Under the pieces are notes generated by a model that was given only the letters and a program-made list of their open reading frames with translations, searched no databases and was not told the DNA's origin. From Oscillospiraceae bacterium (GTDB lineage: Bacteria; Bacillota; Clostridia; Clostridiales; Clostridiaceae), in NCBI GenBank assembly GCA_009785875.1, contig WQUF01000372.1, positions 1-9,790 of the forward strand: DNA of 9,790 bases, written 5' to 3'. The translations under genes were made by a program, and so were the position numbers. Of the stretch, positions 1 through 6,598 are shown in pieces; the stretch's first letter is position 1, and every line of letters starts with the position of its first letter.

Positions 1-391
1 TAAGGCGACCGCAGATTACAGTGTGAGTTCCATCCTGTTCTCTCGTGACGTAGATCGGATCTAATAAGCCTATAGCCTCGATGCTTCGCATGAGTTCAGC
101 AACATCAGCTTCTTTTACTTCGAATAAGTTCCAACCTATTGGAGTATCATCTATAGTTTCAATATCCACCTTTTCGAAATTTTCATAAAAGTTAACGCCT
201 TCTGCAAAGTTCTTTTCTCGCTTGATGATGGATTCCCTTTCTCTATTTGCCCACATTTTTAAGTCTTCAGGTGAATGATTCACTTTTACTTCAGTAGTTG
301 TGACAATAATATCATCATTTTCTAGCCTATAAGTTGGTCTAAGGTCAGTTCCATAGATATTACCAGGGTCTTCTTTATAATAATTAGCCAT
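1..391 (-). CDS. ParB-like N-terminal domain protein (partial, C-terminus outside window)
   Basis: Only the first 130 codons are present; the gene runs off the left edge. The start ATG (389-391) is preceded on the minus strand by AGGAGA with about 7 nt spacing. Residues 1-75 are a charged region I do not recognise. From about residue 76 the protein looks like a ParB/Spo0J-type N-terminal fold: the segment AELMRSIEAIGLLDPIYV (98-115) matches the family pattern of a helix, then G-L-L-x-P-I and a beta strand, followed by TVICGRL (124-130), the expected start of the xxGxxR nucleotide-binding motif. Canonical chromosomal ParB reaches this motif much earlier and is usually flanked by parA, so a divergent ParB-like regulator or nuclease, or a plasmid- or phage-type ParB, is as likely as a chromosome-partition protein. 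The DNA-binding half is not visible. Family call fairly sure; function not. Confidence 0.7.
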   Translation of the reverse strand, partial: MANYYKEDPGNIYGTDLRPTYRLENDDIIVTTTEVKVNHSPEDLKMWANRERESIIKREKNFAEGVNFYENFEKVDIETIDDTPIGWNLFEVKEADVAELMRSIEAIGLLDPIYVTREQDGTHTVICGRL

Positions 392-398
392 TTTTTCT

Positions 399-442
399 TC
401 TCCTATATAATTTTTATATTTTATTTATATTCTAAAAGGAGA
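399..442 (-). promoter_or_regulatory. Possible hairpin masking the ribosome binding site of the ParB-like gene
   Basis: On the minus strand, TCTCCT (442-437) is the exact complement of the ribosome binding site AGGAGA (404-399) of the ParB-like gene. Inside these arms a second pair, ATATAA and TTATAT, can also close, leaving a 6-nt bulge on one side and an A/T loop of about 14 nt. If it forms in the mRNA, the ribosome binding site would be covered. The stem is short and the inner part is all A/T, so this is only a candidate. Confidence 0.3.
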
Positions 443-466
443 TATTTTATTACAAAAAATTAATAT

Positions 467-472
467 ATTATA
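467..472 (-). promoter_or_regulatory. Possible -10 element for the ParB-like gene
   Basis: A perfect TATAAT lies on the minus strand about 75 nt upstream of the ParB-like start codon. At 17 bp spacing the -35 would be TTAGAA, only half matching TTGACA. The region is so AT-rich that a chance TATAAT is plausible. Confidence 0.3.
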
Positions 473-540
473 AAATAAGTTAATATTAATTCTAATATTT
501 AATTTTTTGTATATTATTTGTTACATTGTTATCTTATATA

Positions 541-569
541 TTGAAATAGTTAACTTTTACTAATATAAT
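541..569 (+). promoter_or_regulatory. Sigma-A-type promoter reading toward the CmpX-like gene
   Basis: TTGAAA (541-546, five of six matches to TTGACA) and TATAAT (564-569, perfect) are separated by exactly 17 bp. Transcription would start near 576, giving a leader of about 240 nt before the ATG at 818. A closer pair, with TATAGT at 776-781, has only 15 bp to a TTGATT at 755-760 and is weaker. Confidence 0.6.
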
Positions 570-817
570 TTAGTAAATAGCATATTTATGATTACAAATG
601 AGTACTTATTTTCTTTCATTTTATTTAAAATTTTGGGAGGTGGTTATTAGAGTCTTAATATTAAATCATCAATTATTTACAAATTTATCCTATTATTATA
701 TTTATTCCTAGAGATTGGAATTGATATCTAATTTAAAATATTTAATGAATAAATTTGATTTTAATTACATATCTCTATAGTAAAGTTAGTTTTAAAAATT
801 TAAGAGAGGTGTGCTGT

Positions 818-2014
818 ATGACGACTTATTTACAAAATTTTCTAAATCCAATTCTTAGCGGTGGATCAGGTATTATCGCTGCTATAGTAATCTTAATAAT
901 TGCCTTTATTGTTGCGAACATTGCGAGAGCAATTGTAGTTAAGGGAGGTAAAAAGCTAGGACTCGAAAAATATACTGACAAAATTGGGTTAAAAGACTCC
1001 AAAGGTTCCTTGAGTTTTATCGGTAATATTGTTTTCTTTATCGTATTCATTTTGTTTGTCCCTGGAATATTAGATAATTTAAATATGCCAAGTGTTTCCA
1101 AACCTATAACAGATATGACGACAACTCTTCTCAGTTATTTGCCTAATATCTTAGCTGCAGTATTGATCATCATTGTAGGATTTTTTATTGCCAAGATGCT
1201 TAAAAATATCGTTTTGACAATATTAAATCGCTTTAATGTTGATAGACTTCAAACAAAAGCAGGAATTGAAATTGATGAAAATACGATGAAATTATCGACT
1301 GTAATAGCAAACATTATATATGTTCTCATATTGATACCTGCTTTCATTGCTGCATTCCAAGCACTTAATATTACCGCAATTTCTACACCTGCATTGAATA
1401 TGTTAAATATGATAATAAATATGATTCCTTTAATATTTGTTGCCATAATTTTAATATTCATTGGAGTATTTATCGCTAAAATGGCTGGAAACCTTCTTAC
1501 TGGAATATTATCAAGTGTTGGATTAGATGGAGCTATTAGGAAAATTTTATCAGATAAAGATGGAAAATTTTCTAAATTCTCTTTATCGAAAATAATAGGC
1601 GAAGTTGTAAGATATATAATCATTGTCTTATTTACAGTTCAAGCTTTTAACGTACTTCAACTCGATATATTTCAAACAGTTGGAAGAGCAATAATAAACT
1701 ATATTCCTTCATTGGTTGCTGCATTTATTATCATAGGTGTAGGTATATTGTTAGGAACATGGCTTGAAAACTTAATCTTAAATAATACAAAAGGATCAAA
1801 GCTCATCGCAAGTACTGTAAAATACATAGTCATTGTAATTGCAGTGTTTATGATGTTAAATCAATTAGGTCTTGCTATAAGCATTGTAAATACAGCATTT
1901 ATAGTGATCTTAGGTGCTGTTGCTGTTGCTGTTGCTATTGCCTTTGGTATCGGTGGTCGCGATTTTGCTCAAAAGATATTGAACAAATTTTACGATAAGA
2001 TAGATAAGAAATAA
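818..2014 (+). CDS. CmpX-like membrane protein of the mechanosensitive-channel superfamily
   Basis: 398-aa integral membrane protein with about nine hydrophobic segments (roughly 17-41, 68-88, 106-126, 160-182, 200-223, 258-278, 293-315, 334-350, 357-377). It contains four copies of the conserved TM-helix repeat found in CmpX-type relatives of MscS: each has the form I-P-x-hydrophobic stretch-G-x-hydrophobic-A/G followed by a short amphipathic helix, around 12-45, 103-140, 198-232 and 290-322. The last segment ends in AFGIGGRDFAQKIL (375-388), which resembles the pore helix TM3 of MscS and the GGRD-A signature of this subfamily. The soluble beta domain that follows TM3 in MscS is absent: the protein stops ten residues later in a lysine-rich tail. 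Such proteins are thought to act in osmotic or envelope stress; that role here is inferred. The ATG at 818 was chosen because GAGAGGTG lies 7 nt upstream; an in-frame TTG at 755 has no ribosome binding site. Confidence 0.8.
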   Translation: MTTYLQNFLNPILSGGSGIIAAIVILIIAFIVANIARAIVVKGGKKLGLEKYTDKIGLKDSKGSLSFIGNIVFFIVFILFVPGILDNLNMPSVSKPITDMTTTLLSYLPNILAAVLIIIVGFFIAKMLKNIVLTILNRFNVDRLQTKAGIEIDENTMKLSTVIANIIYVLILIPAFIAAFQALNITAISTPALNMLNMIINMIPLIFVAIILIFIGVFIAKMAGNLLTGILSSVGLDGAIRKILSDKDGKFSKFSLSKIIGEVVRYIIIVLFTVQAFNVLQLDIFQTVGRAIINYIPSLVAAFIIIGVGILLGTWLENLILNNTKGSKLIASTVKYIVIVIAVFMMLNQLGLAISIVNTAFIVILGAVAVAVAIAFGIGGRDFAQKILNKFYDKIDKK

Positions 2015-2032
2015 GAAATCATCATAATTTAA

Positions 2033-2074
2033 AAAAAACTGCTGCATTTTAAGATATCTCTGCAGCAGTTTTTT
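2033..2074. terminator. Bidirectional intrinsic terminator between cmpX-like gene and hndD
   Basis: A perfect 14-bp stem, AAAAAACTGCTGCA (2033-2046) with TGCAGCAGTTTTTT (2061-2074), encloses a 14-nt loop. It has a run of T on the plus strand and a run of T on the minus strand (complement of A 2031-2038), so it can end transcription from both converging genes. It lies 18 nt past the plus-strand stop and 4 nt past the hndD stop. Confidence 0.92.
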
Positions 2075-2078
2075 ATAT

Positions 2079-3821
2079 TTAAATTATTAAGCCTCTCTTT
2101 GTAAATTTCGTATGAAGTAATTCATGAGCTTTGTGACTTCCTGGTTTTTCGAGGAATTCTTCATAGAGCTTTTGAATTTCTGGGTTCTCGTGTGAAAATC
2201 TAATAGTGCTCTTCTCATCATCGTCGAATATAGATTCAGTTCGCTTATCTAATACTGTAATATCGTGCTCATAATAAGGCTGACCGCCTCCGCCTACACA
2301 TCCTCTAGGGCAAGCCATTATTTCAATTGCATGATAATTTGCTTTATTATCTCTGACATTTTCTAAAAGCTCCCTGGCATTGCCAAGTCCGTGAGCTATT
2401 GCAATATTATATTTGTTGCCGTTTATTTCAACTTCAGCTTCTCTAATTCCCTTATGCCCACGAAGTTCTTTAAAATCTATCTTTCCTAATTTTTCTCCTG
2501 TAAGCCATACATTTGCAGTTCTTAGAGCTGCTTCGATTACACCGCCTGATGTTCCGAATATAACTCCGGCACCAGATGATGTGCCCATGATTTCATCGTA
2601 TTCCTCATCAGGAAGCATATTGAAGTTAATTCCAGCTTCTCTGATCATCTTTGTAAGTTCTCTGGTTGAGATTACTAAATCTACATTCTTTTCGTCATCG
2701 CCTAATGAGAGCTCTGGTCTTGCAGCTTCGTATTTTTTTGCAATACAAGGCATTACAGAAACTACTACCATTTTGCGTGGATCTATACCTAATTTTTTTG
2801 CAAGGTATGTTTTTGCAATAGCTCCAAACATCTCGTGAGGAGATTTACATGTAGAAGGAACATCTAAAAGCTCTGGGAATTGATGCTCTATGAATTTTAC
2901 CCAAGCAGGACAACAGCTTGTTAAAATAGGTAAACGCCCATTTCCATTTATCCTCTCTATTAATTCATTAGCTTCTTCCATGATGGTTAAATCTGCAGCA
3001 AAAACCGTATCGTATACTTTCTTAAAGCCTATATGCTTGAGGGCTGCCACCATTTTTCCTTTCACATTAGTTCCAGCAGGCAAGCCAAATTCTTCACCTA
3101 ATGCCACCCTCACAGCAGGAGCAGTTTGAACTACTACATATTTTTCAGGATCGTTTAAGGCAGCCCATACTTCAGAAACATTATCTACTTGAGTCAATGC
3201 ACCTGTTGGACAAACTGAAACGCATTGACCGCAGAAAGTGCAGACAGTATCCAGCATAGGGTTATCAAATGCAGTACCGATTACGGTGTCAAATCCTCTG
3301 TGAACTGCAGAATAAACTCCAACAGTTTGAACCTCATTGCACATTGTCTCGCATCTTCTGCATAGGATGCATTTGTCAGCATTTCTTATTAAAGAAAAAC
3401 TTGAAGTATCTTTTTTGTGCTCAGATCTGTGAACTTTATATTTAATTTCTCTTATTCCAAGTTCAGCAGCTAAAGATTGAAGCTCGCAATTTTGGTTTCT
3501 CTCACATATCAAACAATCTTTAGGGTGATTCGAGAGTAGTAGCTCTACCATGGCACGCCTGCTTTTAACAGCTCTCAATGTGTTTGTATGCACTACCATA
3601 CCTTCTGTGACTTCCGTAGAGCAAGCTGGTGCAAGGTTTTTTCTTCCTTCTATTTCAACCATACAAACTCTGCAGGTGGCAACTTTATTCATCATCTTTA
3701 TATCATGCATATCCAGATTGCATAGAGTAGGGATGTGAACTCCAATTTGATTAGCAGCTTTTAGTATAGTGATGCCTTCTTCTACAGAAACCTTATTGTT
3801 GTTTATTGTTAAATTAATCAT
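2079..3821 (-). CDS. hndD: [FeFe] hydrogenase catalytic subunit of an NAD-linked bifurcating complex
   Basis: 580-aa cytoplasmic hydrogenase of the HndD/HydA type, close to the usual length. Domains in order: N-terminal [2Fe-2S] ferredoxin fold with C34, C50, C53 and C67; a His-Cys3 [4Fe-4S] site with H99, C103, C106 and C112; two [4Fe-4S] clusters from C151/154/157/161 and C194/197/200/204; then the H-cluster domain. All three H-cluster motifs are intact: TSCCPAW (301-307; C303 the proton-relay cysteine, C304 a ligand), MPCIAKKYE (357-365; C359) and EIMACPRGCVGGGGQP (500-515; C504, C508). E283 and E286 match the known proton path glutamates. The C-terminal tail is the small-subunit-like region. 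It reduces protons to H2 or oxidises H2, taking electrons from NADH and reduced ferredoxin through HndA and HndC (complex known from Desulfovibrio, Thermotoga and Acetobacterium). A perfect AAGGAGG overlaps the end of hndC, so the genes are one operon. No signal peptide. The maturases are not nearby. Confidence 0.96.
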   Translation of the reverse strand: MINLTINNNKVSVEEGITILKAANQIGVHIPTLCNLDMHDIKMMNKVATCRVCMVEIEGRKNLAPACSTEVTEGMVVHTNTLRAVKSRRAMVELLLSNHPKDCLICERNQNCELQSLAAELGIREIKYKVHRSEHKKDTSSFSLIRNADKCILCRRCETMCNEVQTVGVYSAVHRGFDTVIGTAFDNPMLDTVCTFCGQCVSVCPTGALTQVDNVSEVWAALNDPEKYVVVQTAPAVRVALGEEFGLPAGTNVKGKMVAALKHIGFKKVYDTVFAADLTIMEEANELIERINGNGRLPILTSCCPAWVKFIEHQFPELLDVPSTCKSPHEMFGAIAKTYLAKKLGIDPRKMVVVSVMPCIAKKYEAARPELSLGDDEKNVDLVISTRELTKMIREAGINFNMLPDEEYDEIMGTSSGAGVIFGTSGGVIEAALRTANVWLTGEKLGKIDFKELRGHKGIREAEVEINGNKYNIAIAHGLGNARELLENVRDNKANYHAIEIMACPRGCVGGGGQPYYEHDITVLDKRTESIFDDDEKSTIRFSHENPEIQKLYEEFLEKPGSHKAHELLHTKFTKRGLII

Positions 3822-3833
3822 CGTTAAACCTCC

Positions 3834-5612
3834 TTAACCACGAATTATGGCATGAACTGGACATTTAGTAAAACATGCTCCACATTTAATGCATTTTTCC
3901 TTGTCTATTTCATGAGCTTTTTTAGGGCTTCCAGAGATGCATGAAACTGGACAATTTTTCGCACAGACTGTACAACCGATGCAAATTTCAGGGAGGATCT
4001 TATATTTTAAAAGCTCTGTGCATCTTCCTGCTGGACAATTTTTATCTATTACATGGGCTTTATATTCATCATAAAAATAATTTAAAGTGGATAAAACCGG
4101 ATTTGGAGCAGTCTGACCTAAACCACACAGGGCGCAATCTTTAATGATGTTTCCAAGCTCTTTTAACTCATCTAAATCGGCCATAGTTCCTTCGCCCTTT
4201 GTGATCCTCTCCAAGGTCTCATGAAGGCTTCTATTTCCAATTCTACAAGGAGTGCATTTGCCACAAGACTCATCTACAGTAAACTCTAAATAAAATTTAG
4301 CAATATTTACCATACAATCATCTTCATCCATTATTATCATTCCACCGGATCCCATCATAGAACCTATTGAGGTGAGTTCATCGTAATCAATTGGCAAATC
4401 TATAAAACTTGCAGGAATACAACCACCAGAAGGGCCACCTGTTTGAGCAGCTTTAAATTTCTTCCCGTTCCTTATACCACCACCCATATTATAGATGATA
4501 TCTCTAAGCCTTGTTCCCATTTGTACTTCGACGAGACCAACGTTGTTGACCTTTCCGGCAAGTGCAAAAACTTTCGTCCCTTTGGACTTCTCGCTTCCAA
4601 TAGTTCTAAACCAATCGGCACCTTTTAATATTATTGGACATACATTTGCATAAGTTTCAACATTATTTATATTCGTTGGCTTATCCCAGAGACCCTTTAC
4701 CGCCGGGAAGGGAGGTTTAACTCTTGGCTCACCACGTCCTCCTTGAACAGAATTCATGAGGGATGTCTCTTCACCGCAGACGAAAGCACCGGCACCTAAA
4801 CTCAAGCTGATAGAAAAATTAAAGCCTGTGCCTAATATATTTTCTCCAAGAAGTCCTAATTCTTCTGCTTGAGCAATAGCGGTTTTCAGCCTTTCAACGG
4901 CAAGAGGGTACTCTGCTCTTATATATATGACACCTTCATCGGCTCCAATGGCGTAACCTGCGATGCACATAGCTTCAAGAACACTGTGAGGATCACCTTC
5001 TAAGACTGACCTATCCATAAATGCACCTGGATCACCTTCATCAGCATTGCAGATTATATATTTTTTATCTGACTCGGATTTTTTTGAAAATTCCCACTTT
5101 AAACCTGTAGGGAAACCACCGCCGCCTCTGCCGCGAAGACCACTTTTTTTGATCTCATTTATCACATCATCTTGTGACATTGAAGTTAAAACCTTGCCTA
5201 AAGCTTCATAACCATCGTTTTCGATATAATCTTCAATTTTTTCCGGATCGATTTTCCCACAATTTCGAAGTGCTATTCTAACTTGATCATTATAAAATGG
5301 AATATGCTTATGCTCTGAATCACCTTTTGGATCATTGTATAAACGCTTTTCGACGATTTTCCCTTTAACTACATGCTCGCTCACGATTTCCTTTGCATCC
5401 CAAGGTTTTACGCGAACATAAATTACATTATCCGGGTACACTTTTACTATAGGTCCCTCATCGCAAAAACCACAGCAACTGGTCTTTACAACTTGAACTT
5501 CTTCTGATAGATTAACCTTTGAAATCTCTTCCTTTAACTGGTTTACTATTTCATCGTTGCCACTGCATAGAGCTCCACCGCATACTAAAAGATGCATTCT
5601 AAATTTACTCAT
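3834..5612 (-). CDS. hndC: NuoF-like flavin and NADH-binding subunit of the hydrogenase
   Basis: 592-aa subunit that carries FMN and the NAD(H) site and is the proposed bifurcation module. It starts with a thioredoxin-like [2Fe-2S] domain (C11, C16, C46, C50 and an additional C47), then the NuoF core: the glycine-rich GLRGRGGGGFPTG (158-170), NADEGDPGAFMDR (189-201), GAGAFVCGEE (273-282) and GGRGEPR-type motifs that bind FMN and NADH. Next come the N3-type [4Fe-4S] ligands C450, C453, C456 and C496, a CPAGRC element (526-531), and a C-terminal 2x[4Fe-4S] ferredoxin (C544/547/550/554 and C574/577/580/584). I chose ATG 5612 (MSKFRM) because AAGGAG precedes it by about 10 nt; an in-frame TTG at 5633 would add only seven residues. 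The start overlaps the hndB stop by 8 nt (ATGAGTAA), so translation is probably coupled. It is closely similar to the solo copy at 6599-8509. Confidence 0.94.
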   Translation of the reverse strand: MSKFRMHLLVCGGALCSGNDEIVNQLKEEISKVNLSEEVQVVKTSCCGFCDEGPIVKVYPDNVIYVRVKPWDAKEIVSEHVVKGKIVEKRLYNDPKGDSEHKHIPFYNDQVRIALRNCGKIDPEKIEDYIENDGYEALGKVLTSMSQDDVINEIKKSGLRGRGGGGFPTGLKWEFSKKSESDKKYIICNADEGDPGAFMDRSVLEGDPHSVLEAMCIAGYAIGADEGVIYIRAEYPLAVERLKTAIAQAEELGLLGENILGTGFNFSISLSLGAGAFVCGEETSLMNSVQGGRGEPRVKPPFPAVKGLWDKPTNINNVETYANVCPIILKGADWFRTIGSEKSKGTKVFALAGKVNNVGLVEVQMGTRLRDIIYNMGGGIRNGKKFKAAQTGGPSGGCIPASFIDLPIDYDELTSIGSMMGSGGMIIMDEDDCMVNIAKFYLEFTVDESCGKCTPCRIGNRSLHETLERITKGEGTMADLDELKELGNIIKDCALCGLGQTAPNPVLSTLNYFYDEYKAHVIDKNCPAGRCTELLKYKILPEICIGCTVCAKNCPVSCISGSPKKAHEIDKEKCIKCGACFTKCPVHAIIRG

Positions 5613-5979
5613 TTTTTGGAATCTCCTTTCCAACTATTGCATTGTCTAAAAAAATTCCCTGCAATATGTGCTTATCTATGATTTCTTTAGCCATTTCCGC
5701 TGTAACATTGCCATATCTTATTGGATCTTTTCCAGGTTCATTGATTTCAACCAAAGGTTCAGCATAGCAAAAACCAATGCATCCGGTAGATTTTACAGAG
5801 ACATTTTTTAATTTTTTAGCATGTATCTCTTCTAATAATGCATCTATAACAGGCTTTGCTCCTGCTGCTATACCACATGTTGCTGTGCCTACAGAGATGA
5901 CGATATTATTTAGAGCATTATCAGACTTGAGCTTATATTTCAATGCTCTTAATTCATCTAAAGATTTGATCTTATCCAT
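5605..5979 (-). CDS. hndB: HndB-like thioredoxin-fold [2Fe-2S] ferredoxin
   Basis: 124-aa small subunit, the length typical of HndB. It has a short charged N-terminal helix (1-24), then a thioredoxin-like ferredoxin fold with TATCGIAAGAK (32-42) and STGCIGFCYAEPLVEI (64-79), and a C-terminal helix. It resembles the N-terminal domain of HndC, but only three cysteines are present (C35, C67, C71); the position of the second ligand in the CX4C pair is Gly40. HndB proteins I recall share this GTCGIAAGA-type form, so it is probably a family trait rather than a defect. It is expected to sit in the cytoplasmic hydrogenase complex as an electron-transfer or structural subunit. The ATG directly abuts the hndA stop (TAGATG), with AAGGAGG inside the end of hndA. 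Confidence 0.92.
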   Translation of the reverse strand: MDKIKSLDELRALKYKLKSDNALNNIVISVGTATCGIAAGAKPVIDALLEEIHAKKLKNVSVKSTGCIGFCYAEPLVEINEPGKDPIRYGNVTAEMAKEIIDKHILQGIFLDNAIVGKEIPKNE

Positions 5980-6477
5980 CTATGCTCCCTCCTTATCTTT
6001 GTATTCTTTAATGATACCTTTAACTTTATCAGGCACCATCCTTCCATAGACTTTTCCATTTACTGAGACTACCGGAGCAAGGCCACAAGCACCTACGCAG
6101 CGAAGAGCATCTAAAGAGAAGAGTCCATCATCTGTAGTTTTTCCTACTTCTATATTTAATTCTTTTTTAAATTCATCTAGAACGTCTTGAGCTCCTCTAA
6201 CAAAGCAAGCAGTACCTAGACATACATTTACTCTGTATTTGCCTTTCAATGTAGTAGTAAAAAATGAATAAAAAGTCACTACACCATAAACTTTAGAAAC
6301 AGGAATATGAAGCCTTTCTGAAATATGGGCTAAAACTTCTTTAGGAAGATAGCCAAATATGTCTTGAGCTTTGTGAAGTACAGTAATTAAAGAACCATTT
6401 AGCGTGCTTAAACTATCGATATAACTGTCTAATTCTGAAAAATCGATAGAAGGTTTGCATTTGGTTTCTTGAGACAT
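5980..6477 (-). CDS. hndA: NuoE-like [2Fe-2S] subunit of the hydrogenase
   Basis: 165-aa homologue of NuoE, HydC and HndA. The N-terminal helical part contains LHKAQDIFGYLP (34-45) and VYGVVTFYSFF (63-73), both classic for the family. The C-terminal thioredoxin-like domain binds a [2Fe-2S] cluster through C86, C91, C127 and C131 (CX4C and CX3C). It passes electrons between the HndC flavin module and the rest of the complex. It is the first gene of the hndABCD operon; the start is set by GGAGGTG upstream of ATG 6477. A leader of about 60 nt follows the promoter at 6545-6573. Confidence 0.95.
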   Translation of the reverse strand: MSQETKCKPSIDFSELDSYIDSLSTLNGSLITVLHKAQDIFGYLPKEVLAHISERLHIPVSKVYGVVTFYSFFTTTLKGKYRVNVCLGTACFVRGAQDVLDEFKKELNIEVGKTTDDGLFSLDALRCVGACGLAPVVSVNGKVYGRMVPDKVKGIIKEYKDKEGA

Positions 6478-6522
6478 TTAATACACCTCCAAAAAATAAT
6501 TGCTTTAATGTATAAAAATAGT

Positions 6523-6540
6523 TTGTTAAAAAACAATCAA
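6523..6540. promoter_or_regulatory. Candidate Rex operator over the hndABCD transcription start
   Basis: The 18-mer TTGTTAAAAAACAATCAA fits the Clostridial Rex pattern TTGTTAA-N4-TTAACAA at 11 of 14 defined positions: the left half is perfect and the outer CAA of the right half is kept. It covers the expected +1 (about 6538), where a bound repressor would block the polymerase. Rex senses NADH/NAD+ and is known to control hydrogenase and fermentation genes in Firmicutes; its action here is inferred. Confidence 0.45.
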
Positions 6541-6544
6541 TTAT

Positions 6545-6573
6545 ATTATATATGTCTTGAACTTTTGTGTAAA
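6545..6573 (-). promoter_or_regulatory. Promoter of hndABCD
   Basis: On the minus strand TTTACA (6573-6568, five of six) and TATAAT (6550-6545, perfect) are 17 bp apart, a near-ideal sigma-A promoter. It lies between the solo hndC paralogue and hndA, so the operon has its own start of transcription. Confidence 0.75.
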
Positions 6574-6584
6574 CAATATTGTTT
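6571..6584. promoter_or_regulatory. Perfect 14-bp palindrome overlapping the hnd -35
   Basis: AAACAATATTGTTT reads identically on both strands and overlaps three bases of the -35 hexamer. It lacks the GC content and U-tract of a terminator, so a protein-binding site (activator or repressor dimer) is the simplest reading. The binding protein is unknown. Confidence 0.4.
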
Positions 6585-6598
6585 CGTATAAAAGGGGA

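Larger units (their letters stand above)
392..817. other. AT-rich divergent intergenic region
   Basis: This stretch of about 425 bases separates the leftward ParB-like gene from the rightward membrane-protein gene. It is very AT-rich and holds no convincing gene. It contains the control elements of both flanking genes, listed separately, plus an unused-looking ribosome-binding-type sequence, GGGAGGTGG, at 635-643 with no ATG, GTG or TTG at a usable distance behind it. I see no tRNA, riboswitch fold, IS end or CRISPR-like repeat. Confidence 0.7.

Noticed and set aside
588..650. A 20-codon hydrophobic reading frame (ATG 588 to TAG 650) inside the cmpX leader
   Set aside because: No ribosome binding site precedes the ATG, and such short frames are common by chance in AT-rich DNA.
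755..817. A TTG start extending the CmpX-like protein by 21 residues
   Set aside because: No ribosome binding site upstream, whereas ATG 818 has GAGAGGTG at good spacing.
2413..3738. Plus-strand open frames inside hndD
   Set aside because: They are antisense to a gene with intact catalytic motifs, have no ribosome binding sites and resemble no known protein.
6571..6584. The palindrome as a terminator for the solo hndC
   Set aside because: A/T-rich, only about five pairs once a loop is allowed, and no T-run follows on the minus strand.
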